Shown in pieces: positions 8,763 to 17,998 of a DNA stretch of 64,000 bases. How positions within the stretch are numbered: position 1 is the stretch's first letter; every line of letters starts with the position of its first letter. The translations under genes were made by a program, and so were the position numbers. The notes under the pieces are model-generated. The model saw nothing but the letters and a program-made list of their open reading frames with translations, was not told where the DNA came from and ran no database searches. This DNA comes from JACVRW01 sp963757815 (lineage in GTDB: Bacteria; Actinomycetota; Thermoleophilia; Solirubrobacterales; Thermoleophilaceae), in contig CAVWSN010000010.1 in assembly GCA_963757815.1 (NCBI GenBank), positions 52,790-116,789 of the forward strand. Reading direction: 5' to 3'.

Positions 8763-9278
8763 TTGTCACCGTGTCAGCCGTCTCGAGAGGAGTCTGGCAT
8801 CGCAATCCAGTCCGGCCGCCCGGCAGCATCCGGCACCCAGCCCTCTCGAGGCTGGGACGTCATCGGCGCGCTCCCCTGGCAGCGCACCGACCTGGACGAC
8901 GGGTTGACCGTGCCGCTCAGTGGCGGCGCGGAAGCCGCGGTGCGGGCGCGCGGGGCGATCTCGAGCCTGCGGGCTGACCTCGATCCCACCTTGCTCGACA
9001 CGCTGCGGCTGCTCGTGACGGAGCTGGTCGTGAACAGTGTCCGGCACGCCCGGGCCGACGCGATCATGCTCAGGATCGTGGTGGGACGCTCGGCCGTCCT
9101 CGCCGAGGTCACGGATAGCGGGCCGGGCTTCGACCCCGCCGTGGCGGGCTCCCCGCGCGACGACCACACGGGCTGGGGCCTATTCCTCGTCGAGCGGCTC
9201 GCGGACCGCTGGGGCGTCTCGCGCGCCGGGCGCGCGACCCGGGTCTGGTTCGAGCTGCACCGGGCCCGGCCGGTCTAA
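8763..9278 (+). CDS. RsbW-like ATP-binding anti-sigma factor kinase
   Basis: This is a GHKL-fold serine kinase domain of about 135 residues. It has the N box LLVTELVVNSVRHARAD, the G1 box VTDSGPGFDP and the G2 box TGWGLFLVERLADRWGV, and ends at ELHRARPV. Proteins of this type phosphorylate anti-anti-sigma factors and sequester sigma factors, the opposite activity to the SpoIIE phosphatase just upstream, so the pair likely forms a partner-switch module. The start is unclear. The TTG at 8763 gives 171 residues with a poorly conserved leader, whereas the GAGAGGAG ribosome-like site at 8784-8791 points to a later, non-obvious start. No anti-anti-sigma or sigma gene is adjacent. Confidence 0.8.
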   Translation: MSPCQPSREESGIAIQSGRPAASGTQPSRGWDVIGALPWQRTDLDDGLTVPLSGGAEAAVRARGAISSLRADLDPTLLDTLRLLVTELVVNSVRHARADAIMLRIVVGRSAVLAEVTDSGPGFDPAVAGSPRDDHTGWGLFLVERLADRWGVSRAGRATRVWFELHRARPV

Positions 9279-9422
9279 GGAAGCTCCCGTGCGGGACTTG
9301 GCGTAACCGTCCTGCCCTGGTGTGTCTCCTGGACCACCAATCCAGGATCGTTCGCGCTTTCCCGGACGCCGGGGCCGAACGATCTTCGGAGCCCCCCGAC
9401 GGTAGCGCGAGGGGCAGCCCCT

Positions 9423-10334
9423 CTACAGCGTCAGCTGGTCCTCCGCCGGCGGGGCCTGGCCGAGTAGCGCCCGGAAGCGCTGCGCCGCGGTTGGAGCGTC
9501 GTCGTCCCGGTTGTTGTTGAACAACACGTGCACCTCGCCGGCCTGCTCGGCCATCCCCAGCACACGCTCCTCGACCTCCTCGAGCTCGTCATCCGTGTAG
9601 CGCCATCCGAATCGCTCCGCCACCGAGCGGCCGCTCAGGTAGCCGTCGGTGTTGCGGCCGTGAAGGCGCAGGTAGGCGAGGTCGTCGCGCGTGATTGCGT
9701 CGAGCTCCGAGGGCATGATCGGGACCTGGTCGCCGGGTGGGGCGTCGACGCACACGAACGCGACGCCGTGCTCCGAGAACCATCCGAGCGTCGCGTCGCG
9801 GCGCTTCTCGCGGACCCAGCCGCGGTGGCGCAGCTCGATCGCGAGCCGGTGCGGCGCGAAGGCCTCGATTAGGCGGTCGAGCTCCTCCAGCTTGTGCCTC
9901 CCCGGCGCGAAAGCCGGCGTGAGCTGGAGGAGATAGGCGCCGAGCTTGCCGGCCTCGGCGAGCGGCGCGGTCTCCTCGACAAGCCGCCGCGCCAGCTCGG
10001 TCTCGAGCTCGGGGGTGAGCAGCACGCGGCCGCGGCCCGCCGACGGGACCTCGTCGCGCATGTCCGGCGGCAGCGAGTCGACCGGCGCGGCGTGGCGCGA
10101 CAGGGCGCGATGCACCTTGACGTCGAAAACGAACCCCTCCGGGGTCGTCTCGACCCAACCGTGCACGGTGTTGCGGTCGGGGATCGCGTAGAAGCTCGAG
10201 TTGAGCTCGACGGCCTCGAAGCGCTGCGCGTACCACGGCAGCCGCTCCTTCGCGGGCATCCTCGGCGGATACCACTCCTTGACGAAGCCCGGGTCCGCCC
10301 AGCTCGACGTGCCGACGAGGATGCGACCCGGCAT
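9423..10334 (-). CDS. DUF72 family protein
   Basis: This 303-residue protein belongs to DUF72, a TIM-barrel-like family of unknown biochemical function. Recognisable parts are ILVGTSSWADPGFVKEWYPP at the N-terminus, FEAVELNSSFYAIP, PEGFVFDVKVHRALS, LGAYLLQLTPAF, LAIELRHRGW and YLRLHGRN. The C-terminal VHVLFNNNRDDDAPTAAQRF is the conserved family ending. The gene is divergent from the M48 protease, with only 35 bp between start codons, so their promoters must overlap or the transcripts are leaderless. Length is normal and no frame defects are seen. Confidence 0.9.
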   Translation of the reverse strand: MPGRILVGTSSWADPGFVKEWYPPRMPAKERLPWYAQRFEAVELNSSFYAIPDRNTVHGWVETTPEGFVFDVKVHRALSRHAAPVDSLPPDMRDEVPSAGRGRVLLTPELETELARRLVEETAPLAEAGKLGAYLLQLTPAFAPGRHKLEELDRLIEAFAPHRLAIELRHRGWVREKRRDATLGWFSEHGVAFVCVDAPPGDQVPIMPSELDAITRDDLAYLRLHGRNTDGYLSGRSVAERFGWRYTDDELEEVEERVLGMAEQAGEVHVLFNNNRDDDAPTAAQRFRALLGQAPPAEDQLTL

Positions 10335-10369
10335 GCCCCGACATGCTGACGGGTGGATACTTCGCCCGT

Positions 10370-11401
10370 ATGTCAGAGCAGATCGAAGCCACCTGGAAGC
10401 TCGAGCGGATCTCTCCGCGGGCCTACCAGCATCCCGGCGACAGGGCGGCCACCGCGGCGCTTGCCAAGGTGCCCTATCTGGATGAGGTGGTGCGCCGGCT
10501 CGTCGCGCTCGGCTACGAGCGGGCGCTGCGGGCTGCCTCGCTGGGCTCGGCGGTCCGGCTCGGCGACAACCAGCTCCCGCGTATCTGGGTCCTCCACCGG
10601 CAGGTGTTCAACACGCTCGACATCGAGCGCGTGCCGGACCTCTACCTCACGCAGTTCCCGCTCGCGAACGCGTACGCGATCGGGACCGACAAGCCGATCG
10701 TGCTGCTCAACTCGGAGCTGGTGCGGATCCTCGACGACGACGGCCGCCGGGTTGTGTTGGCCCACGAGGCCGCGCACGTGCACTCCGACCACGTCCTCTA
10801 CCAGACGGCGCTCCTGATCCTTCTGCGGCTCGGCTCGACCGTGCGGCTGCCGATCCTGGCCGGGCTCGCCGCTGCTCGCCATCCAGCTCGCCCTGCTCGA
10901 GTGGTGGCGCGCGGCCGAGCTGTCGTGCGACCGCGCGGCGGCGCTCGTCACGCGCGACCCGCAGGCGGTCTGCCGGGCGCTGATGACGATCGCCGCCGGC
11001 GAGGAGGCGGAGGCGCTCAGCCTCGACGCGTTCATCGCGCAGGGGATGGAGTACACCGAGGGCGGCGGCGGGCTCGAGCGAATGACGAAGCTTCTGCAGG
11101 ACCTGCAAGTGACCCATCCGATGCCCGTCCGGCGCGTGAAGATGCTTCTCGACTGGGTCCACGAGGGGGAATACGACCGCATGGTGCGCGGCGACTACCT
11201 TCGCCGATCGGCGAGGAGCCCGGCCCGCGCGACGAGGCCGACTCCGCCGGCGTCTACTACGCCGACCGGGTCAGCGGCGCGTTCGGGCAGGCGGGCTCCT
11301 CGATAGCGGACGTCGGCCAGCAGCTCGGCGACTGGCTGAAGCGCACGCGCGAGCGCGGCGACGGCGGGGACGGCGGGGGCGGAAGCAGCGCCGAGGGGTA
11401 G
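10370..11401 (+). CDS. M48 family zinc metalloprotease (two compensating frameshifts)
   Basis: The protein is an M48 peptidase of about 340 residues. The zinc motif is LAHEAAHVHSDH (HExxH), and after a frame change near 10870 the third-ligand region reads EWWRAAELSCDRAAALVTRD, as in other M48 enzymes. The protein then continues to a second frame change near 11205, which restores the original frame for the Gly-rich C-terminus (GDGGDGGGGSSAEG). The two changes cancel out and the domain is complete, which argues for sequence errors rather than a dead gene. Unlike HtpX it shows only weak membrane segments (LLILLRLGSTVRLPILAG). It is probably involved in protein quality control, but substrates are unknown. 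The ATG at 10370 is 35 bp from the divergent DUF72 start. Confidence 0.8.
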   Translation: MSEQIEATWKLERISPRAYQHPGDRAATAALAKVPYLDEVVRRLVALGYERALRAASLGSAVRLGDNQLPRIWVLHRQVFNTLDIERVPDLYLTQFPLANAYAIGTDKPIVLLNSELVRILDDDGRRVVLAHEAAHVHSDHVLYQTALLILLRLGSTVRLPILAGLAAARHPARPARVVARGRAVVRPRGGARHARPAGGLPGADDDRRRRGGGGAQPRRVHRAGDGVHRGRRRARANDEASAGPASDPSDARPAREDASRLGPRGGIRPHGARRLPSPIGEEPGPRDEADSAGVYYADRVSGAFGQAGSSIADVGQQLGDWLKRTRERGDGGDGGGGSSAEG

Positions 11402-11424
11402 GCGCCCGGCCCGTCCTCGGCCCG

Positions 11425-11769
11425 TCAGCGCACCTTCAGCGTCATCTTCATGCCTGTCGAACGGTGGATCGTGCAGACGATCTTGTAGGTCCCGCGACGC
11501 GTGACCTTCTTCGCATAGGTGCCCGACGTCTTTATGCGCGAGTTGAAGCGCACCGGACCCTTGGTGACCGTCACGTCGTGGGGATTGCTGCCCTCCCACT
11601 CCCACACGACCCGGTCATTCCGCTGCACGGTCACCGTCGGCGGAGAGCCTTGACGGACGAAGTAGTCGTCGTCGACCTCGACGCTCTTACGCGCCGACAG
11701 GGCGGGTCCCGCAGCGAGCATGGCGGCCAGCACGGCGGCGAGCAGACCTAACACGAGCAGCTTGCGCAT
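11425..11769 (-). CDS. secreted cupredoxin (plastocyanin-like) protein
   Basis: This 114-residue protein has a signal peptide (MRKLLVLGLLAAVLAAMLAA..ALS) and a single cupredoxin domain. The type 1 copper ligands can be placed: His in SNPHDV, then Cys, His and Met in VCTIHRSTGM. The protein is therefore probably an exported electron carrier or copper-binding protein acting outside the membrane. No oxidase partner is adjacent, so its redox partner is unknown. Length fits single-domain plastocyanin-like proteins. A long inverted repeat lies about 100 bp upstream of its start. Confidence 0.85.
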   Translation of the reverse strand: MRKLLVLGLLAAVLAAMLAAGPALSARKSVEVDDDYFVRQGSPPTVTVQRNDRVVWEWEGSNPHDVTVTKGPVRFNSRIKTSGTYAKKVTRRGTYKIVCTIHRSTGMKMTLKVR

Positions 11770-11867
11770 GGGGCGACCTCCTATGGGCTTGGCTGGCGAT
11801 CCTCCGGAGGCATACGCGCGTGTAGCCCAAAGGGTTCGGCAGGTTCCCGCATATCGGGTGCCTCACG

Positions 11868-11908
11868 CGCGCTACGTTGACCCCAATTATTGTGGTCAAC
11901 GTAGCGCG
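11868..11908. other. long inverted repeat, 15-bp perfect arms
   Basis: Arms CGCGCTACGTTGACC (11868-11882) and its exact complement (11894-11908) flank an 11-nt AT-rich loop (ccaattattgt). It lies between two minus-strand genes: 78 bp downstream of the sugar-isomerase-like gene stop and about 100 bp upstream of the cupredoxin start. No T-tract follows on the minus strand. It may be a terminator for the upstream gene or a dimeric-repressor operator for the cupredoxin gene. Confidence 0.6.
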
Positions 11909-11985
11909 GACGGTCGCGGGTACGCGCCGTCGTGGTTGCGCGGCGCCCTGGCCGCGACGAGGTCCTGGTCCGCGACCCGCGGCGC

Positions 11986-12903
11986 TCAGAACTTCACGCA
12001 GTCGAGGTAGTCGAATCCCTTCTGCGCGGCCTCGAACGGGTCGAAGGTCGGATCGCCGAAGCGCGGGTCGTGCTCGACGACGTAGTACCTGACCGGCCCC
12101 TTGGAGGCAGCGAAGATCTCCGGGAAGTCGATGATCCCCTCGCCGACGATCTCGATCCGGCCGGGGAACGGACCGGCGGCCATGTCCTTCACATGGAAGA
12201 GCTGGACGCGCTTGCCGTAGCGCTCGAGCAGCTCAACCGGGTCGGCACCTCCGTTCGTCGCCCAGTAGAGGTCCACCTGGAAGACGACGTTCTTCCGATC
12301 CGTGTTCTGCACGAGGATGTCGAAGGCGGTGCGATCGCCGAAGACGCGCTGGAACTCCCAGTTGTGGTTGTGGACCATCAGCGTCTGCCCCCGCCGGCGC
12401 GCCTGCTCGCCGAGCTCGTTCAGGTATTCGGCATAGGCGACCCACTCGGCCTCGGTGGCGTAGTTCGGGGTCGCGCCTGAACCGAAGAATTTGAGGCCGA
12501 GCGTCTTGTTGTCCGCGAGGATCTGCTCGAAGTCGACGGGGCTCGTGGGCGACCCGACGTCGACGTGGCGGGCGGAGGCGGACAGGCCGTACTTGTCGAG
12601 CAACGCGCGATATTGCTCTGCGCTGAGACCGCTGAGCGTGAACGGCTCCACGTTGCGGTAACCCATCTCGCTCAGCCGGCCGAAGACCTCCTCCGTCCGG
12701 GCGATCGTTGCGGCGTCCATGCCGAAGCCGATGTACTCGGCGAACGTCCAGAGCTGGATCGAGATCTTGCTGTCCGGCACGCCGCGACCCTTGCAGTCCG
12801 GCTTCGCGCTCGCGGCGGATGTCGAAGCGAGGCAGATGCACACAGCCAGTGCCGCGACAAACAAGCCTCGGATGATCCGTCGGCTGATGCTCCCGATCCT
12901 CAT
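11986..12903 (-). CDS. secreted sugar phosphate isomerase/epimerase-like TIM barrel protein
   Basis: This 305-residue protein carries a clear signal peptide (hydrophobic stretch GLFVAALAVCICLASTS, cleavage near ASA-KP), followed by a xylose-isomerase-like TIM barrel. Features are ISIQLWTFAEYIGFG, MGYRNVEPFTLSG, LMVHNHNWEFQ, VVFQVDLYWATNGG, VQLFHVKDM and YYVVEHDP. These supply the Glu, His and Asp positions that bind metal in this superfamily. The fold's enzymes isomerise or epimerise sugars. Exported members are known in soil bacteria and probably act on environmental polyols or glycosides, but the substrate here is unknown. The gene is monocistronic, and no sugar transporter is adjacent. Confidence 0.85.
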   Translation of the reverse strand: MRIGSISRRIIRGLFVAALAVCICLASTSAASAKPDCKGRGVPDSKISIQLWTFAEYIGFGMDAATIARTEEVFGRLSEMGYRNVEPFTLSGLSAEQYRALLDKYGLSASARHVDVGSPTSPVDFEQILADNKTLGLKFFGSGATPNYATEAEWVAYAEYLNELGEQARRRGQTLMVHNHNWEFQRVFGDRTAFDILVQNTDRKNVVFQVDLYWATNGGADPVELLERYGKRVQLFHVKDMAAGPFPGRIEIVGEGIIDFPEIFAASKGPVRYYVVEHDPRFGDPTFDPFEAAQKGFDYLDCVKF

Positions 12904-12972
12904 GCTCCCCCTCCTTGGCGGAAGTGCCGTTAGGGCCGTCTACCCGAGGCCCGGACAGGGATAACGGCAGGA

Positions 12973-15900
12973 TCACCTCCCCCTCCGGCCGAAGCTGTGG
13001 CCCGCGGGTGCCACCGCCCGCAGGTCGGCCTCGTCGTTCGCTGAGACGGCGCCGGCAGCTGCGGCGGCCTCTTCCCCGCCCGCGCGGATGACCCCCTCCC
13101 CCGCCTCGCTGCTCCAGACCCGGCGGGGCTCGATGTGCCTGATCTCCGCCCGCGGCAGATCGGGGCGCTCGAGGCGTTCGATCCTGTCGACCAGGACGTT
13201 GGTCGTCCCGTCCCTTCGCTCCAGGCGGCCCGTGGCGAGCACGAGCGGCTCCGTGCGCACCGCGAGGCGGAAGCGGTCGTGGACCGGCGGCGGCACGATC
13301 AGGTTGATGGTGCCGTGCTCGTCCTCGAGCAGCATGAAGGTCACGCCCTTCGCGGTGGCCGGCCGCTGGCGCGCCACGACGAGCCCGGCCACCCGCACCC
13401 GCCGCCCATGCTGGTGGCGCTCGAGCTGCTCGCTCGTGCGCAGATCCCCGGGCAACCCCGGCCGCATCAGCTCGAGCGGATGCTCCCGCAACGTGACCCC
13501 GGTCGACCCGTAATCCGCAAGCATCCGCTCCCACGCCGACAACGCCCGCAACTCAGGCCCCTCATGCGGCTCGAGCGGCAACGACAGCTGAGTCCCCTCC
13601 GGTACCGAAACACCAGGAACAGCAACCCCAAGCGTCCACAGCGCCCGCCGCCGCCTCCCCTGCTCCGGCCCATCGACGAGCGAATCACAAGCACCGGCCC
13701 AGGCAAGCCTTCCGAGGGTCTCGGCGGACGCTCCGGACCGCCCCGCGAGATCCCCAAGCGACCGCCACGAACCCGACTCCCGCTCAGCGACCAAGGCCCG
13801 CACCTCAGCCTCCTTGACCCCGCCGACGTACCCGAGCCCCAACCGAACGGCGAGCAAAGAGGACGGATGGCGGTGGGGCTCGACCCGGCACTCCGCTCCG
13901 CTCCGAACCACACACGGAGGCAGCACCTCCACCCCCCGCCGCTGCGCCTCATGCACCAATGAGTCCGGCGGATAAAACCCCATCGGCTGCTCGTTCAACA
14001 ACCCACACAAGAACTCCGGCTGGTAGTGCACCCGCAGCCAGGTGGACTGGTAGGCGAGCAGCCCGAAGGCCGCCGAGTGCGCCTTCGGGAACCCGAAGCC
14101 GGAGAAGCCGACGATCTGGGTCCAGACCTGCTCGGCCACCCCGCGCGTAGCCCCCCGGGCAACGCCGCCCGCGATGAACTTCTCCTCGTAGACCCGGATC
14201 GCCGCCTCCGAGCGCTTGCGGCTCATCGCCCGCCGCAGCCCCTCGGCCTCGCCCGCGCTGAAGCCGGCGAATGCCATCGCCACCTCGAGCACCTGGTCCT
14301 GGAAGACGATCGTCCCGAGCGTGTCGCGCAAGACAGGCTCCAAAGACGGGTGCAGGTATGGCACCTCGTAACCCGGGTCCTCGCGCAGCGCCTTGCGGTG
14401 CTCGATGTACGGGATGCACCGCGCCGCCGATGATCGGCCCCGGGCGCACCAGCGCCACCTGGACGGTGAGGTCGTCGAGGTTCGCGGGGCGCGTGCGCTT
14501 CAGCATCTGCATCTGCGCGCGCGACTCGATCTGGAACACCCCCATCGTCTCGGCCTCCTGGATGCGCGCGTAGACCTCCGCGTCGTCGTATGGGATGCGC
14601 GACAGGTCGATGCGCTCCCCGCGCACGCGCGCTACCTCGTCGATGCAGCGCTCGACGGCCGAGAGCATCCCCAGGCCGAGCAGGTCGATCTTCAGGAAGC
14701 CGGCGTCGCCGCAGGAGTCCTTGTCCCACTGGACCATCTGCCGGCCCTCCATCGAGGCGGGCTGGACCGGGCAGAGGTCGATAAGCGGCTGGGTCGAGAT
14801 CACCATGCCCCCCGGGTGCTGGGACTGGTGGCGAGGCAATCCCCAGGCGTCCCGGGCGAGCCGCACGAGCGCCCGCCAGCGGGGCGAGCCGCCGGCGGGC
14901 ACGTCGCCCTCGATGTCGTTGCGGTCCTTCCAGGGGTCGACCGCCCGCGCGAGGCGCTCGATCTCGCCGGGCGGCAGGCCGAGCGCCTTGGCGAAGTCGC
15001 GCACCGCCGAGCGCACCTGGAAGGTCGAGAAGGCGGCGACGAGCGCGCAGCGGTCGCGCCCGTAGCGGTCGTGGACACGGGGGATCAGCACGTCGCGGAT
15101 ATCGCGCGGGAAATCGAGATCGATGTCCGGCAGCGCGGTCAGCTCCTCGTTCAGGAAGCGGCCGAGCAGCAGCTCGTTCTCGATCGGGTCGACGTGCGAG
15201 AGGCCGGTGAGGTAGCAGACGATCGAGGACACGCTCGAGCCGCGCCCGCGCCCCGGCGGGAGCAGCCGCCGCGCCGACTCCGGCCCACGCACCTCGAGGG
15301 CCACCTCGCGCGCCAGCTCGAGCATGTCGCGATGCAGCAGGAAGAAGCCGGACAGGCCGAGGTGGCGGATCACGCGCAGCTCCTCGTCAAGTCGCGCGGC
15401 CGCCTCCTCCCTGCGCCTGCGCCCGGAGTAGCGGTCGTCGAACACCGTCCCGCACAGCTCCGCCAGCTTGCGGTCGGCATCCGGGTCCTCCGAGCCCGGG
15501 TAGCGGTAGCCGAGGTCCTCGGTGAGGTCGAACGCCAGGCGCTCCGCGAGCCGCCCGCTCTCCTCCACGGCCTCACGGTGCTCGCGGAAGCGCTCGGCCA
15601 TCCGCTCGGGAGGAGCGAGCACGTGCGAGGAGTTGCCGCGCCGGCGCGGCTCCGTCTCGTCGAGGGTCGCCCCCAGGCGCACCGCGACCATCGCGTCCTG
15701 CAGCGGGATGCGGCCGCGGGTGTGGGCGTGCACGTTGCCGGTGGCCACGCAGGGCACCCCCAGCCGCTCGGCGAGCTCGCCGAGCAGGCGATTGCGGCGC
15801 CGGTCGTTGCGCCAGTACGGGCGCTGCAGCTCGACGCGGAAGCGCTCGGGTCCGAAGGCGCGCAGGAGCCGCCTGCCGACCGCCGCCGCCCTCGGATGGT

Positions 15901-16387
15901 CGCCGGACTCGATCCGCGCGGCAAGCGCCCCGTCGCGAGCACACCCCGACAGGCAAACGAGCCCCGCCGCGTTGCGCTCCACATCTTCGAGCGTGACGCT
16001 CGGCTCCTCGTCGAGCGGGTCCTGGCCGGGCCGGCGGCCGTCCACCACCTGGCCCGTGGGGTCCTCCCAGCCCTCGCGCGCCCACCTGCGCGTGTGCCAG
16101 TGCGAGGCCGTCAACAGCCGGCACAGGTTCGTGTAGCCCTCACGCGACTCGCACAGGAGCGTGAGATGCGAGCCGTCGGCGAGCGTGATCTCGGCGCCGG
16201 TGATGTGGCGGACCCCGAGCGGCGCCAGCGCCTGCGCCATCTCCATTGCGCCGTGCAGGCCGTCGTGATCGGTGAGCGCGAGCGCGGAATGGCCCTGCTC
16301 GGCGGCGGCCCCCGCCAGCTCGACCGGATGCGAGGCGCCGTCCAGGAACGAGTAGGCCGAGTGGCAGTGGAGCTCGACGTAGGGCAC
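12973..16387 (-). CDS. dnaE2: error-prone DNA polymerase DnaE2 (one-base insertion)
   Basis: This is a C-family polymerase of about 1135 residues for damage-induced mutagenesis. The PHP domain opens with YVELHCHSAYSFLDG and LALTDHDGLHGA. Catalytic aspartates are in LTALPDIDLDFPRDIRDV, and the fingers include HPGGMVISTQPL and KIDLLGLGMLSAVERC. The C-terminal OB fold contains VRVAGLVVARQRPATAKGV, and the end is GHSFGRRGR. The frame breaks once: an extra C at about 14410 separates IIGGAVHP from YIEHRK, exactly where the family is continuous, so it is probably a sequence error. The start is GTG at 16387 (VPYVELHCH), or GTG at 16393. Both overlap an SOS box. ImuB lies 14 kb away under an identical box. 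Confidence 0.92.
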
Positions 16388-16400
16388 GAACACATGTTCG
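16387..16400 (-). promoter_or_regulatory. LexA SOS box at dnaE2
   Basis: CGAACACATGTTCG fits the Gram-positive/actinobacterial LexA operator pattern CGAAC-N4-GTTCG. It touches the proposed GTG start of dnaE2, so LexA would block initiation directly and the transcript is probably leaderless or has a very short leader. The identical 14-mer precedes imuB at 31547-31560. Confidence 0.85.
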
Positions 16401-16435
16401 CATCAGGGGAGGATGGACGGTAGGCTCGCCGCCAG

Positions 16436-16978
16436 ATGGCGAGCGACCCTCCCGTCCTCCTCCTGACCGGCCCTCCCGGCGTCGGGAAGACGACCACGGC
16501 TCGGGTGCTGGCGGACCGCGAAGAGCGGGCGGTCCACGTCGAGGCCGACCACTTCTTCCACTTCATCCGGTCCGGCTTCGTCGAGCCGTGGAGGCGCGAG
16601 TCAAGACAGCAGAACGAGACCGTGATGCGGATCGTCGCCGACACGGCCGGCGCCTACGCGGCCGCCGGCTACTTCACGATCGTCGACGGCATCATCCTCC
16701 CGCGCTTCTTCCTCGAGCCCCTGCGCGACCGGCTTCGCGACAAAGGACACCGCGTGGCCTACGCCGTGCTGAGGGCCCCGCTGGCAGTCTGCGAGACAAG
16801 GGCGCGCGAGCGTCCACGCACGCCGCTCGCCGAGCCCGAGGTCATCGAGCGCCTGTGGCGCGACTTCGCGGACCTGGGCCCGATGGAGCCCAACGCGGTC
16901 GACATCGGCTCCAAGAACCCCGACGAGGCCGCCGACCTGCTGGCGGAACGGCTCAGAGACGGATCACTCGCGACCTGA
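16436..16978 (+). CDS. P-loop NTPase (nucleoside/antibiotic kinase-like)
   Basis: This 180-residue protein has a Walker A motif LLLTGPPGVGKTTTARVLA at the N-terminus, followed by a VHVEADHFFHFIRSGF segment typical of small-molecule kinases with a DxD/H acceptor loop. Further on are YFTIVDGIILPRF (Walker B-like) and the lid region CETRARERPRTPLAEPE. The pattern resembles chloramphenicol phosphotransferase, gluconate kinase and zeta-toxin-like proteins; the phosphoryl acceptor is unknown. The gene is divergent from dnaE2, with its ATG 36 bp from the SOS box, so the box may also affect its promoter. Its 3' end overlaps the convergent methyltransferase gene by 15 bp. Confidence 0.75.
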   Translation: MASDPPVLLLTGPPGVGKTTTARVLADREERAVHVEADHFFHFIRSGFVEPWRRESRQQNETVMRIVADTAGAYAAAGYFTIVDGIILPRFFLEPLRDRLRDKGHRVAYAVLRAPLAVCETRARERPRTPLAEPEVIERLWRDFADLGPMEPNAVDIGSKNPDEAADLLAERLRDGSLAT

Positions 16979-17998
16979 GGGCCTGCAATCGAGAATGCTG
17001 AAGCCCGATGGGAGCGAGACGACTTCGTGAAGCGCGAAGCCCGTGCTGTCGAGGAGCTCCTCGTACTCGCCGAGGTAGCGCTCGCGCGCGTCGGCGAAGT
17101 TGACGAGCATGATCAGGTCCATCGCGATCGCCGGATGCAGCGGACCGGCATCCGGGACCTCCTCGGGCAGGAGCTGCTCGACGACCAGCAAGCGGCCGTG
17201 GTCGGGCAGCGCCGCGCGGCAGGCCGCGAGGATCCTCCGGCATGACTCGTCGTTCCAGTCGTGGAGGATCCACTTCAGGATGTGGAGGTCGTAGCCGGCG
17301 GGCAACGACTCGAAGAAGCTGCCGCCGACAGCGACCGAGCGGTCGGCGAGGCCCCTCTCGCGCAGGTACTCCTCGGCCGACTCCGCGACCTCCGGCACGT
17401 CGAACACGGCTCCTTCGAGCTGCGGATGCTCCTCGAGCACCGCGGCCGCGAAGTGGCCCCGGCCGCCGCCCACGTCCAGGATCCTCGTCGCGGCTCCGAA
17501 GTCGTAGTGCTCCAGGGCCTCCCTGACGACGCCGTCCGAGAGACGGGCCATCGTCCCGTCGAAGGCGGCGCCCGCCTCGGGGTTGTTTCGCAGGTAGCTG
17601 AAGAAGGGGTCTCCGTGGGCTGCCTCGAACCCGGACTCACCGGTTCGGACGGCGTGCTCGAGCTTCCCCCACGCGCGAAACGACTCGCCTCCGCGGTGCA
17701 GCGCCAAGTCGCGCAGGGATCCCCGGGCACCCCCGTCCAGGTGGGCTCCGAGCTCCGTCAAAGAGACGCGGCCGTCGGCCTCGATCGCGACGAGCCCCAT
17801 ACCCGCCAGGCCGCGCAGGAGCCGAGGCATCATGTGCGGCTGGGTTCTCGTCAAGAAGCTGAGCTCCTTGACCGTCCTCGGGCCCTCCGAGAGCAGCTCC
17901 GCGAGCTTCAGGCGAGCCATGACGTAGACGAGCTGCACCGGCACGTAGCCGTGCAGGATCTCCACGAGGCGTTGGCGCGATCCAACCGTGACGGTCAT
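16964..17998 (-). CDS. O-methyltransferase (COMT-like, two-domain)
   Basis: This 344-residue protein has an N-terminal winged-helix dimerisation domain (QLVYVMARLKLAELLSEGP, then LSFLTRTQPHMMPRLLRGLA) and a C-terminal SAM-binding domain. Motif I reads ILDVGGGRGHFAAAVLEEHP. The catalytic-base region is HILKWILHDWNDESCRRIL, with the His and Asp characteristic of plant COMT-like and bacterial antibiotic O-methyltransferases. It likely methylates a hydroxylated secondary metabolite, and the substrate is unknown. Its ATG overlaps the stop of the upstream DMT-cNMP transporter (ATGA), so the two are translationally coupled; perhaps the transporter moves the methylated product or a precursor. The gene is complete, with no frame defects. 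Confidence 0.88.
   Translation of the reverse strand: MTVTVGSRQRLVEILHGYVPVQLVYVMARLKLAELLSEGPRTVKELSFLTRTQPHMMPRLLRGLAGMGLVAIEADGRVSLTELGAHLDGGARGSLRDLALHRGGESFRAWGKLEHAVRTGESGFEAAHGDPFFSYLRNNPEAGAAFDGTMARLSDGVVREALEHYDFGAATRILDVGGGRGHFAAAVLEEHPQLEGAVFDVPEVAESAEEYLRERGLADRSVAVGGSFFESLPAGYDLHILKWILHDWNDESCRRILAACRAALPDHGRLLVVEQLLPEEVPDAGPLHPAIAMDLIMLVNFADARERYLGEYEELLDSTGFALHEVVSLPSGFSILDCRPSGRE

Noticed and set aside
9375..9390. CGAACGATCTTCG as a third SOS box
   Set aside because: The right arm is CTTCG rather than GTTCG, so it does not fit the LexA pattern seen twice elsewhere.
14393..16423. Long plus-strand frame opposite dnaE2
   Set aside because: The antisense strand of GC-rich coding sequence often stays open; no family signature is present.
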